Positions 1-7,295 of a DNA stretch of 25,238 nt are shown piece by piece; position 1 is the first letter of the stretch; every line of letters starts with the position of its first letter. The position numbers and the translations under genes were made by a program. Origin of the DNA: JBCDCU01 sp039180865 (GTDB lineage Bacteria > Pseudomonadota > Alphaproteobacteria > Rhizobiales > JACESI01); the NCBI GenBank assembly GCA_039180865.1, contig JBCDCZ010000029.1, positions 1 to 25,238 of the forward strand, in the 5' to 3' direction. The notes beneath the pieces are model-generated. The model was not told the origin of the DNA. It saw only the letters and a list, made by a program, of their open reading frames with translations, and did no database searches.

Positions 1-325
1 CGATGCGCTGAGGCGCATCGACAAGCTCAAGTCCTGTGGTTGCGCTGAGGCGCGCCGCCTCGCTCACGATTTCACTATCGACAGCAAGCGTTGAGACACC
101 ATGATTGCCGTCGAGAAGGTGATTGTAACGTTGGATCAGCGCGGAATTACCGGCCATTATCGGCTTTACGATCAACTCGCCCCGCGCGATTTCGCTTGTC
201 AGTGCGAATATGAGGCCTTCTTCGGCGCGACGGAAGAATTCGAGCGCGATCCTGTTGAAGGCTTCAATCGCCGCAATGAAGATGTTGGTGTCGATATAGA
301 CCTGTTCATGGGTGAGCCGGTGCAT
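1..325 (-). CDS. PIN-domain ribonuclease-like protein (VapC-type), 3' end outside window
   Basis: An open frame of 108 codons runs from an ATG at 325 off the left edge, so the C-terminus is missing. The start of the product (MHRLTHEQVYIDTNIFIAAI) has the PIN-domain entry motif with its first acidic residue (YIDTNIF). The second motif follows at SEIARGEL, and a segment ending GLELVDAPQ matches the usual third motif (normally LxDAIHLA). PIN domains are Mg-dependent ribonucleases, usually toxins of VapBC pairs. The ATG lies 6 bp after the yejE stop, with GAGG 4 nt before it, so it is probably co-transcribed with the transporter. No antitoxin gene is seen between yejE and this gene; one could lie beyond the edge. 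The fold call is strong, but a toxin role is only inference. Confidence 0.78.
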   Translation of the reverse strand, partial: MHRLTHEQVYIDTNIFIAAIEAFNRIALEFFRRAEEGLIFALTSEIARGELIVKPIMAGNSALIQRYNHLLDGNHGVSTLAVDSEIVSEAARLSATTGLELVDAPQRI

Positions 326-331
326 CGTGCC

Positions 332-1465
332 TCACTCGAAAGTCTTGCGCGGGTCTAGGGCATCGCGCACGGCTTCGCCGATAAAGATCAATAAACTCAA
401 CATAAGGGAAATAATGAAGAAGGCGCTGATGCCGAGCCATGGCGCCTGTAATTCGTCCTTACCTTGGCGCAGCAGTTCGCCAAGTGATGGCGAGCCCGGT
501 GGCAGGCCGAAACCAAGGAAGTCGAGCGACGTGAGTGTCGTAATCGATCCGTTCAAAATAAACGGCATGAAGGTGATGGTGGCGACCATCGCATTAGGCA
601 GAAGATGGCGCCACATAATCGTCAGATTGGAAACCCCGAGCGCGCGGGCTGCGTTAACATATTCAAAGTTACGGGCGCGCAGGAACTCTGCACGCACGAC
701 CCCGACAAGAGCTACCCAGGAAAACAGGAGCAGGATTCCAAGCAGAACCCAGAAACCGGGTGTAATCACCGACGCAATGATCAGGAGGAGATAGAGCTGA
801 GGGATCGATGACCAGATCTCGATGAAGCGTTGAAAGAGGAGATCCGTCCAACCGCCGAAATAGCCTTGAACAGCGCCAGCCGCGACACCGACGACTGAAG
901 AAAACAATGTCAGTGTGAGGCCGAAGAGGACAGAGATCCGGAACCCGTAAACAATCCTGGCAACGACGTCGCGTCCCTGGTTGTCCGTTCCAAGCCAGTT
1001 GAGATTGCCGAATGTACAGTTCTTGTCCTCAGTGCCATCCGGGAATTTGTTGCAGGCTTCTTCGCGTGTCAGCATAAAGGCTGGCGGTGATGGAGCCGGC
1101 CTCGGGATGTTTTTGTTCACCGTGCGATAGGAGTAACGCACAGGCGGCCAGATCATCCAGCCATTCGCTTCGATCTCATCCTGGATAAAAGGGTCTCTGA
1201 AGTCGGTAATCGCGAGAAAGCCGCCAAACTTCTCCTCGGGATATTCGACCAAAACCGGGAGAAGGATTTCGCCTTTGTAGCTCGCGATAATCGGTTTGTC
1301 GTTGGCGATCAGCTCTGCAAAAAATGTAACCAGAAACAGCGCGCAAAAAATCCACAACGACCAATAGCCACGTTTATTGGCGCGAAAATTCTCCAGCCTG
1401 CGACGGTTGAGAGGGGACAGGAACGGGCGCTTTTCCCGCACGTGGCTTGGCGATCGCGCATCCAT
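332..1465 (-). CDS. yejE: Peptide ABC transporter inner-membrane permease, YejE type
   Basis: This 377-residue permease is the second membrane subunit of a YejABEF-type oligopeptide importer (OppC/DppC class). There is one N-terminal membrane segment (about residues 35-55). A long periplasmic section of about 110 residues follows, typical of YejE and longer than in DppC. After the WLGTDNQGRD motif (about 157-166) come about five more membrane segments. The EAA loop that docks the ATPase is visible as YVNAARALGVS followed by RHLLPNA. The ATG is 2 bp after the yejB stop and has GAGGGA about 9 nt upstream inside the end of yejB, so translation is probably coupled. The expected ATPase gene yejF does not follow; a PIN-domain gene does. 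Confidence 0.95.
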   Translation of the reverse strand: MDARSPSHVREKRPFLSPLNRRRLENFRANKRGYWSLWIFCALFLVTFFAELIANDKPIIASYKGEILLPVLVEYPEEKFGGFLAITDFRDPFIQDEIEANGWMIWPPVRYSYRTVNKNIPRPAPSPPAFMLTREEACNKFPDGTEDKNCTFGNLNWLGTDNQGRDVVARIVYGFRISVLFGLTLTLFSSVVGVAAGAVQGYFGGWTDLLFQRFIEIWSSIPQLYLLLIIASVITPGFWVLLGILLLFSWVALVGVVRAEFLRARNFEYVNAARALGVSNLTIMWRHLLPNAMVATITFMPFILNGSITTLTSLDFLGFGLPPGSPSLGELLRQGKDELQAPWLGISAFFIISLMLSLLIFIGEAVRDALDPRKTFE

Positions 1466-1467
1466 CG

Positions 1468-2565
1468 CTAAACATCCCTCGTTTCGAAATCAATTCTCGG
1501 ATCGATCAGCATGTACGTGACGTCCGAAACCAGATTCACGATCAGACCCATGAGAGAAAAGATATAGAGTGTTGCGAAGACGACGGCATAGTCGCGGTTG
1601 AGGACGGATTCAAAGCCGAGCAAACCGAGCCCGTCGAGAGAAAAGATAACTTCGATCAGAAGCGAGCCTGTAAAAAATGCGGTGATGAAAGCGCCCGGGA
1701 ATCCAGCAATGATGATGAGCATGGCGTTGCGAAAGACGTGACCGTAGAGAACGCGGCCTTCTGTCAATCCCTTGGCTCTTGCTGTGACGACATATTGCTT
1801 TCGGATTTCGTCGAGAAACGAATTCTTTGTCAAAAAGGTTGTTGTAGCGAACGCCGATAGGGCAAGTGCTGTGATCGGCAGCGCCAGATGCCAGAAATAG
1901 TCTCCTATCTTTTCGTACCAGGTGAGGTCTTCCCAGTTATCAGACGCCAGACCTCTCAAAGGGAACCAGTCAAAGAACTCACTGCCCGCGAAGAATACGA
2001 TCAGCAAGATCGCGAAAAGGAAGCCTGGGATAGCATAGCCGATCACGATAACGGTCGATGTCCAGACATCGAACCGGCTGCCATCATGAACCGCCTTGGT
2101 AATTCCCAACGGAATTGATATGCCGTACTGCAGGAGCGTGAGCCAAATCCCAAGCGATATGGAAACCGGGAGTTTTTCGATGATGAGATCGATAACCGAC
2201 ACATCCCGGAAGTAGCTGTCTCCAAAATCGAACCGGATGTAGTTCCAAACCATGAGCGCAAAGCGTTCGAGTGGCGGTTTGTCGAAACCGAACTGCTTTT
2301 CAAGTTCGGCAATAAAGGCAGGATCGAGCCCCTGAGAGCCGCGATACTTGGACGTGAGATCGTCCGCGCCGAGGTTTTGATTGTTGAAGTCGCCACCGCC
2401 ACCGCCAACGCGGTCAGCGGCACCTCCGGCGGCACCGGTCAATTCGGCGATTGTTTTCTCGACGGGTCCGCCCGGCGCGAATTGGATTACAATGAACGAA
2501 ATCGCCATTATCCCGAGCATGGTCGGGATAATGAGAAGCAAACGCCGCAGAATGTAGGCAGCCAT
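1468..2565 (-). CDS. yejB: Peptide ABC transporter inner-membrane permease, YejB type
   Basis: This 365-residue protein starts MAAYILRRLLLIIPTMLGIM, the classic N-terminus of DppB/OppB/YejB permeases. A Gly-rich hydrophilic stretch (GGAADRVGGGGGDFNN, around residues 46-61) lies in the first periplasmic loop. About five further membrane segments follow. The EAA loop reads YVVTARAKGLTEGRV with HVFRNAM after it. It would form the transport channel with YejE and receive substrate from the binding protein YejA. The start has GGAG 6 nt upstream. It lies 58 bp downstream of yejA and is directly followed by yejE, so the three form one operon. Substrate specificity cannot be read from the sequence; E. 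coli Yej imports the peptide antibiotic microcin C and other oligopeptides. Confidence 0.95.
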   Translation of the reverse strand: MAAYILRRLLLIIPTMLGIMAISFIVIQFAPGGPVEKTIAELTGAAGGAADRVGGGGGDFNNQNLGADDLTSKYRGSQGLDPAFIAELEKQFGFDKPPLERFALMVWNYIRFDFGDSYFRDVSVIDLIIEKLPVSISLGIWLTLLQYGISIPLGITKAVHDGSRFDVWTSTVIVIGYAIPGFLFAILLIVFFAGSEFFDWFPLRGLASDNWEDLTWYEKIGDYFWHLALPITALALSAFATTTFLTKNSFLDEIRKQYVVTARAKGLTEGRVLYGHVFRNAMLIIIAGFPGAFITAFFTGSLLIEVIFSLDGLGLLGFESVLNRDYAVVFATLYIFSLMGLIVNLVSDVTYMLIDPRIDFETRDV

Positions 2566-2623
2566 GGAGGTCTCCGTCAGGCACCCGAATGGCGCCTTTG
2601 CGACTCAGGACGGGATGCGTTGA

Positions 2624-4513
2624 TTAGAGTTTAGCCGCCTTTTCCTCATCGAACCACCATGTGGACAAGAATGGGAACCCATAATCCGGTTTCTTACCCT
2701 CAGGAAAGCTGAACTTGTTCCAGTAAGCGACCCTATGATCCTCGATATGCCAATTAGGGATCGTGAAGAAATAGGCTCTCAACACCCTGTCGAGGGCTCG
2801 GGCAGCCGTTTCCATTTCTTCGCGGGATTCGGCATTTTCCACTTTCTCGATCAAATCGTCGACGACCTTCATCCTGACGCCGGATAGATTTCCGCTCGCC
2901 GGAATGTCGGCAGCTTCTGACGAGAAGACTTGACGGAATCCAGTAAGCGGTGTGGCCGAAAAGCGTCGAGCCCGACCGAGCACGTCAAAGTCGAAATTGT
3001 TCAGCCGTTCCTGATACTGTGCTGGATCGACAAGTCGGATAGAGGCTTCGACGCCAATGGCTTCTAGGCTCTGAATGAACGGTGATAGAACACGTTCGAA
3101 GGTGGCCGACCGGATCATGAACTCAAGCGTGAGGCGTGTACCGTCCGGTTTGACCTGGACACCGTCTTTTCGTTCCCAACCGGCTTCTTTCAAGAGCTCT
3201 GCTGCTCGTTTCAGTTTTTTCCTGTCACGTCCGGTCCCGTCGGAGATTGGCGGGATGATGGCTTCGCCGAAAACCCTTGGATCGAGTTCATCGCGATAGG
3301 GTTCCAAAAGGGCAAGTTCGTCTCCGACTGGTTTGCCGACAGCTTCATAGGTCGACGTCGCGAAATTTGAGTGAGAGCGGGCATAGGCGTTGAAGAAATA
3401 TGTCTCGTTGATCCACTCATAATCGAAAGCAAGGCCAATCGCTTCGCGTGTTTTTGCGTCGGAGAATTGTGGACGCCTGGAGTTGATAAAGAACGCTTGC
3501 ATGATTGCGCTCTTTTCACTGGGGAACAGTGTCTTGATGACCTTTCCGGTTTTCACAGCATCAAAGTCGTATTTCTGAGCCCAGTTTTTGGCCGTATCTT
3601 CCAAACGGAAATCAAGAACACCTTTTGTGAACGCCTGGAAAGCCACCAGGTGTTCGCGATAGAATTCGATACGGATCGTGTCGAAGTTGCCTTGACCGAC
3701 ATTGATTGGCAAATCTCTGCCCCAATAAGTGTCGACGCGGTCGTATTCGATGAATGTCCCGGGTTTAAAATTGCCGACCTTGTAAGCGCCAGAGCCGAGG
3801 ATCGGATCCATCGTGTTACCGGCGAAGTCCTTGTCAGCGAAGTAGGCCTTGGAAAAGATTGGAAGGCTTGCAGCAGAAAAAGGTTCAATGATCGATTGAT
3901 TGCCATCGAACGTGAATTGAACAGTGCGCTCATCCAGCGCTTTCGCGCCCACAAAGTTCTTCAGAGAAAGTCCGATGGTCGGGTGGCCTTGTGAGGTGTC
4001 AGTGAGCGTTTCGACCGACCAGACAACATCGTCCGCCGTCATTTTGGTACCGTCATGGAACGTTACGCCATCGCGCATACGGTAAGTGAACACATTGGTG
4101 TCTTCCGAGACGTCAATTGTTTCTGCAACAAGACCGTAGACGGAATCGGGCTCGTCAGCCGTCCCGGCAAGCAGACTGTCGAAGCAGACCTCAATGCCGA
4201 TCGGGCCGTCACCTTTGGCCGCAAAACCGTTCATTGTGTTGTAGGTTTGCGGGTTCTGGTTGTATCCCCAACTTCCCGGAACGAAAGCGAAGCGGCCACC
4301 GCGTGGTGCGTTGGGATTAACATAATCCAGGTGTTTAAAGTCAGGTCCGTATTTCAAGTCTCCAAAAACTGAAAGGCCGTGCAATCCACTGCGTCCTGCC
4401 GCCCAAGCGAAAGGTTGCACCCCCGTCGCCAGTGCAACAGCGGCGACGCCTTTCAAAAACTGTCGCCGCGTGGCCGTGCTTCGGAGAAAAGCCGGTCTTC
4501 TGTCCTGAATCAT
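2624..4513 (-). CDS. yejA: Periplasmic peptide-binding protein, YejA type, with Tat signal
   Basis: This is the extracellular solute-binding protein (SBP family 5) of the peptide importer, 629 residues. I chose the ATG at 4513 because GGGAGG lies 7 nt upstream; a longer frame reaches 4537 but lacks this site. The N-terminus has a twin-arginine motif (TRRQFLKG, residues 15-22), a hydrophobic stretch and a probable cleavage after AWA (residue 38). It would therefore be exported folded by the Tat route. The segments FVPGSWGYNQNPQTYN and MRDGVTFHDGTKMTADDVVWS are typical of SBP_bac_5 proteins; the first matches YejA rather than DppA or OppA. As the first and largest gene it probably sets expression for the operon. 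Confidence 0.95.
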   Translation of the reverse strand: MIQDRRPAFLRSTATRRQFLKGVAAVALATGVQPFAWAAGRSGLHGLSVFGDLKYGPDFKHLDYVNPNAPRGGRFAFVPGSWGYNQNPQTYNTMNGFAAKGDGPIGIEVCFDSLLAGTADEPDSVYGLVAETIDVSEDTNVFTYRMRDGVTFHDGTKMTADDVVWSVETLTDTSQGHPTIGLSLKNFVGAKALDERTVQFTFDGNQSIIEPFSAASLPIFSKAYFADKDFAGNTMDPILGSGAYKVGNFKPGTFIEYDRVDTYWGRDLPINVGQGNFDTIRIEFYREHLVAFQAFTKGVLDFRLEDTAKNWAQKYDFDAVKTGKVIKTLFPSEKSAIMQAFFINSRRPQFSDAKTREAIGLAFDYEWINETYFFNAYARSHSNFATSTYEAVGKPVGDELALLEPYRDELDPRVFGEAIIPPISDGTGRDRKKLKRAAELLKEAGWERKDGVQVKPDGTRLTLEFMIRSATFERVLSPFIQSLEAIGVEASIRLVDPAQYQERLNNFDFDVLGRARRFSATPLTGFRQVFSSEAADIPASGNLSGVRMKVVDDLIEKVENAESREEMETAARALDRVLRAYFFTIPNWHIEDHRVAYWNKFSFPEGKKPDYGFPFLSTWWFDEEKAAKL

Positions 4514-4552
4514 GAATGTCCTCCCAAATACAAACAACGCAGATTCTTAGGT

Positions 4553-4582
4553 AAGATAGACAGGTTTTTGCCTATTTCACAA
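4553..4582 (-). promoter_or_regulatory. Possible sigma-70-type promoter of the yejABE operon
   Basis: On the minus strand TTGTGA (plus 4577-4582) and TATCTT (plus 4553-4558) are separated by 18 bases, about 40 bp before the yejA start. Each box matches the consensus at only about four of six positions, so this is a weak, unverified candidate. Confidence 0.25.
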
Positions 4583-4672
4583 TGGCAAGCATCGCCTGGC
4601 TGCGCGTTCTTTTGCGAGAATAGTCAAGATTACCTTAGAATACATTCCAGTCTGACATTTTGCGCTAAATCC

Positions 4673-4701
4673 AAAGAAAAACCGCCCGGCAGGCGGGCGG
4701 T
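4673..4701 (-). terminator. Rho-independent terminator after the cytochrome c gene
   Basis: A perfect 8-bp GC-rich stem (ACCGCCCG / CGGGCGGT, plus 4681-4701, 5-nt loop) is followed on the minus strand by TTTTCTTT. It lies 38 bp after the cytochrome c stop and separates that gene from the yej operon. Confidence 0.9.
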
Positions 4702-4738
4702 ATTCGAAGATAGTTTTGATGAGATTTTGTGCTGGTGC

Positions 4739-5287
4739 TTACTCTGCAGGCGGAAGTGGTGCGGGCTCAGGCGAGAGCGACCGCATGTAGGCGATGAGAT
4801 TGGCACGGTCATCCTGCTTGTTGAGGCCCGCAAAACCCATGCTTGTGCCGTCGATCCAGTCGCCCGGTTTCTTGAGGAAGCCGTAAAGCTCTTCGTAAGT
4901 CCAGGTCTTTCCCTCGCCATAAGCGACGAGTGCGCTTGAGTAGTTGAAGCCGTCAATGTTACCCATGGGACGGTTGACAATGTCGTAGAGCGCCGGACCA
5001 ACCTTGTTGGCGCCACCTTCATCGAAGCTGTGGCAGGCGACACAGCGTCTTGCAACTTTCTCACCGGCAGAAGCATCTGCGCTGGCTAGAACGACACCGA
5101 TCGGCTTGGCTTCTTCAACCGGTGCGTCAGCGCCCTCTCCAGAGGCGTCCGCGACTTCAATTTTGTAGCCTTTGACTTCCGGTTTCTTCACATAAAATGC
5201 TTTTTCCGCCAGGAAATTCAGGCCAAGCGCGACAAACAGCGCAAACAGAACGCCCATTGCGATTGTATTGAAACTGGGTATTGCCAT
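4739..5287 (-). CDS. Membrane-anchored c-type cytochrome (CycM/c552 type)
   Basis: This 182-residue protein has an uncleaved N-terminal anchor (about residues 7-27), an acidic Ala/Pro-rich linker (about 44-72) and one class I cytochrome c domain. The haem-attachment motif is C82-V-A-C85-H86. The distal ligand is probably M150 in GTSMGFAG, and a C-terminal helix with LIAYMRSLS closes the domain. Related anchored cytochromes (Paracoccus c552, rhizobial CycM) carry electrons from the bc1 complex to cytochrome oxidase on the periplasmic side. The gene is divergent from kdsB-pheA, a neighbourhood common in Rhizobiales, and ends at a strong terminator. The start has GGAG 9 nt upstream. It resembles CycM, but orthology is not proven, so no symbol is given. 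Confidence 0.93.
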   Translation of the reverse strand: MAIPSFNTIAMGVLFALFVALGLNFLAEKAFYVKKPEVKGYKIEVADASGEGADAPVEEAKPIGVVLASADASAGEKVARRCVACHSFDEGGANKVGPALYDIVNRPMGNIDGFNYSSALVAYGEGKTWTYEELYGFLKKPGDWIDGTSMGFAGLNKQDDRANLIAYMRSLSPEPAPLPPAE

Positions 5288-5577
5288 AAAGCTGTGCTCC
5301 TTCTACCCCAACCGACCGAATAGCATCCGAGCACGTCCGCCATTCCTGCCGAAATTTGCCGGACCCTACGCGTATTTGTTTGCAAAAATCAACACGTACT
5401 AAGGTCGCGGAGCGCGGTTTCCGCCATTCACAGCGATGCGGTTGTTCGATGGTCACCATTTTACCACCAGGAATTCTCACAGCAGGTGTCATAGGCGCAG
5501 TCAGGCGGGTGCTTGCGCGCGACTAGGTGAACAGTTAAGACCTGCGCACCGAGAGCGCTTCTTGCCATACGAAATTC
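5288..5577. other. Divergent intergenic region between cytochrome c and kdsB
   Basis: These 290 bases separate two divergent genes and must hold both promoters. I see no convincing promoter pair, gene, terminator or repeat; only a short inverted repeat GCGG-TTT-CCGC at 5414-5424. Confidence 0.5.
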
Positions 5578-6309
5578 ATGACCGATGTTCCGTTGATCTT
5601 AATTCCTGCCCGCATGGCGTCGACCCGTCTGCCGGGCAAGCCACTGGCTGATCTTGCCGGTAAACCAATGATTGTCAGGGTTTTGGAACGCGCTGAAGAA
5701 ACCGCGATAGGCAGGGTCGTCGTCGCGACTGACAGCGAGGAAATCCGGTCCGCCGTGGTGAAGGCGAGGGGTGAAGCGGTTCTTACCAGTCCTGATCATA
5801 CCAACGGCTCGGACAGAATCTTCGAAGCGCTCCAAATCCTTGATCCCAAGCGCGAGATAACAGCAATCCTTAATGTTCAAGGTGATCTGCCGACGATCGA
5901 ACCAGTCGCAATCAGGGCTGCCTATGACGTCTTGCAGGATCCCGAAGTGGATATTGCAACGCTAGCAAGCGTCATCGTTGAGGAGGATGAGCAAACCAAT
6001 CCGAATGTGGTGAAGATCGCGGGAAGTCCGCTTTCTGAAAGACGCCTGAGGGCGCTTTATTTCAGCAGGGCTACGGTGCCGTTCGGGGAGGGGCCGCTCT
6101 ATCATCACATCGGTCTTTACGCCTACCGACGCAAAGCGCTCGAGACTTATGTATCCCTCGCGCCGTCGACACTGGAACGCCGGGAGAACCTGGAACAATT
6201 GCGCGCGCTTGAGGCTGGCATGCGCATCGATGTCGCGATTGTCGATGGTGTCCCACTCGGCGTTGATACACCGCAAGATCTTGAGCGCGCCCGCATGATG
6301 CTGGCGTAA
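5578..6309 (+). CDS. kdsB: 3-deoxy-manno-octulosonate cytidylyltransferase (CMP-Kdo synthetase)
   Basis: KdsB activates Kdo with CTP to give CMP-Kdo, the donor for the inner core of lipopolysaccharide; it acts in the cytoplasm. The 243-residue length is normal. The N-terminal nucleotide-binding motif reads LIPARMASTRLPGKPL (about residues 7-22). Further family motifs are TSPDHTNGSDRI, NVQGDLP, YHHIGLYAYRR and ERRENLEQLRALE. The Leu in NVQGDLP, where enterobacterial KdsB has Glu, is common in alphaproteobacterial members as I recall them. The ribosome-binding site before the ATG is weak. pheA starts 20 bp downstream, so the two are probably one transcript. The window therefore suggests a Gram-negative outer membrane with Kdo-containing LPS. 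Confidence 0.96.
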   Translation: MTDVPLILIPARMASTRLPGKPLADLAGKPMIVRVLERAEETAIGRVVVATDSEEIRSAVVKARGEAVLTSPDHTNGSDRIFEALQILDPKREITAILNVQGDLPTIEPVAIRAAYDVLQDPEVDIATLASVIVEEDEQTNPNVVKIAGSPLSERRLRALYFSRATVPFGEGPLYHHIGLYAYRRKALETYVSLAPSTLERRENLEQLRALEAGMRIDVAIVDGVPLGVDTPQDLERARMMLA

Positions 6310-6329
6310 CGTGATACGGAAGTCTCGCA

Positions 6330-7187
6330 ATGACCAACGAAAGTCGGCCGAAAATCGCATTTCAGGGGGAGTACGGCGCAAACTCCGATACGGCCTGCCG
6401 GGAGGCGCATCCCGAAATGGAGCCGCTTCCCTGTCCGACATTTGAAGATGCGTTTGCAGCTGTCGAAAGTGGTGAGGCGGAGCTTGCCATGATACCGATC
6501 GACAATTCGCTGGCCGGCCGGGTTGCCGATATCCATCATCTCTTGCCACAATCAAGCCTTCACATCGTCGGTGAGTTTTTCCTGCCGATTAATTTTCAGC
6601 TTATGGCGCTGCCGGGCGTATCGCTCGATGAGATCACCCATGTCTACAGTCACATTCACGCGCTCGGCCAGTGCCGGAATGTGATCCGGGATAACGGTTG
6701 GATCGGAATGGTTGCAGGCGATACGGCTGGCGCTGCCAAGAGGGTCGCGGAAAGCGGCGAACGCAGTGCGGCAGCGCTTGCACCGCGCCTCGCGGCGGAC
6801 CTCTATTCCTTGTCGATTTTGAAGGAGGATGTCGAAGACGAAGCGCACAACACCACTCGGTTCGTCATCCTTGCACAAGAACCTAAAGTTCCGCCTGCAG
6901 GAACACCGGATTGTGTCACGTCCTTTGTCTTTCGCGTCCGTAATGTGCCAGCCGCGCTCTATAAAGCCATGGGTGGTTTCGCTACGAACGGCATCAATAT
7001 GACCAAACTCGAAAGCTATCAATTGGATGGGAAATTCACCGCGACCCAGTTTTACGCCGAAATTGACGGCCACCCTGAGGAGCGCGGTGTGACGCTGGCA
7101 CTTGAGGAATTGGGTTTCTTTTCAACCGAAATCCGTGTGCTCGGCACGTACGCTGCAAGCCCATTCCGCCGTTTCGGGCACCAGTGA
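6330..7187 (+). CDS. pheA: Prephenate dehydratase
   Basis: PheA converts prephenate to phenylpyruvate, the committed step to phenylalanine. The 285 residues form a monofunctional enzyme without a chorismate mutase domain. The catalytic part (about residues 8-182) starts IAFQGEYGANSD, contains PIDNSLAGRV, and ends with the conserved NTTRFVI, where the TRF triplet is 176-178. An ACT regulatory domain follows from about 195, with INMTKLESY at the site where related enzymes bind phenylalanine, so feedback inhibition is likely. GGAAG lies 8 nt before the ATG. It follows kdsB by 20 bp, an order common in Rhizobiales although the pathways are unrelated. Confidence 0.96.
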   Translation: MTNESRPKIAFQGEYGANSDTACREAHPEMEPLPCPTFEDAFAAVESGEAELAMIPIDNSLAGRVADIHHLLPQSSLHIVGEFFLPINFQLMALPGVSLDEITHVYSHIHALGQCRNVIRDNGWIGMVAGDTAGAAKRVAESGERSAAALAPRLAADLYSLSILKEDVEDEAHNTTRFVILAQEPKVPPAGTPDCVTSFVFRVRNVPAALYKAMGGFATNGINMTKLESYQLDGKFTATQFYAEIDGHPEERGVTLALEELGFFSTEIRVLGTYAASPFRRFGHQ

Positions 7188-7239
7188 GACGATACCGCAA
7201 TCACGATCCGGTCCAAGCGGAGCATCAGCATCAGATTCG

Positions 7240-7268
7240 AAAAAAAACGGGGCTCGAAGCCCCGTTTT
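7240..7268. terminator. Bidirectional terminator between pheA and the PG-binding protein gene
   Basis: A 7-bp stem (CGGGGCT / AGCCCCG, plus 7248-7264) is flanked by eight A on the left and four T on the right. The T-run is strong for minus-strand transcripts arriving from 7296 and weaker for pheA transcripts arriving from 7187, so both convergent genes can share it. Confidence 0.85.
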
Positions 7269-7295
7269 GAAGTCTTTGATTGCTTGATCGAAAGC

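Noticed and set aside
101..358. Plus-strand open frame of 85 codons at the left edge
   Set aside because: It is antisense to the PIN-domain gene, whose minus-strand frame has recognisable motifs. The plus-strand product matches nothing I know.
3371..3994. Plus-strand open frame of 207 codons
   Set aside because: It lies wholly antisense within yejA, which has clear family motifs throughout. The translated product has no recognisable domain.
4514..4537. Upstream start for yejA adding eight residues
   Set aside because: GGGAGG is placed correctly for the ATG at 4513 and falls inside the longer version, which has no site of its own.
5962..6555. Minus-strand open frame of 197 codons across kdsB and pheA
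   Set aside because: It is antisense to two well-supported genes and crosses their boundary; there is no domain signal.
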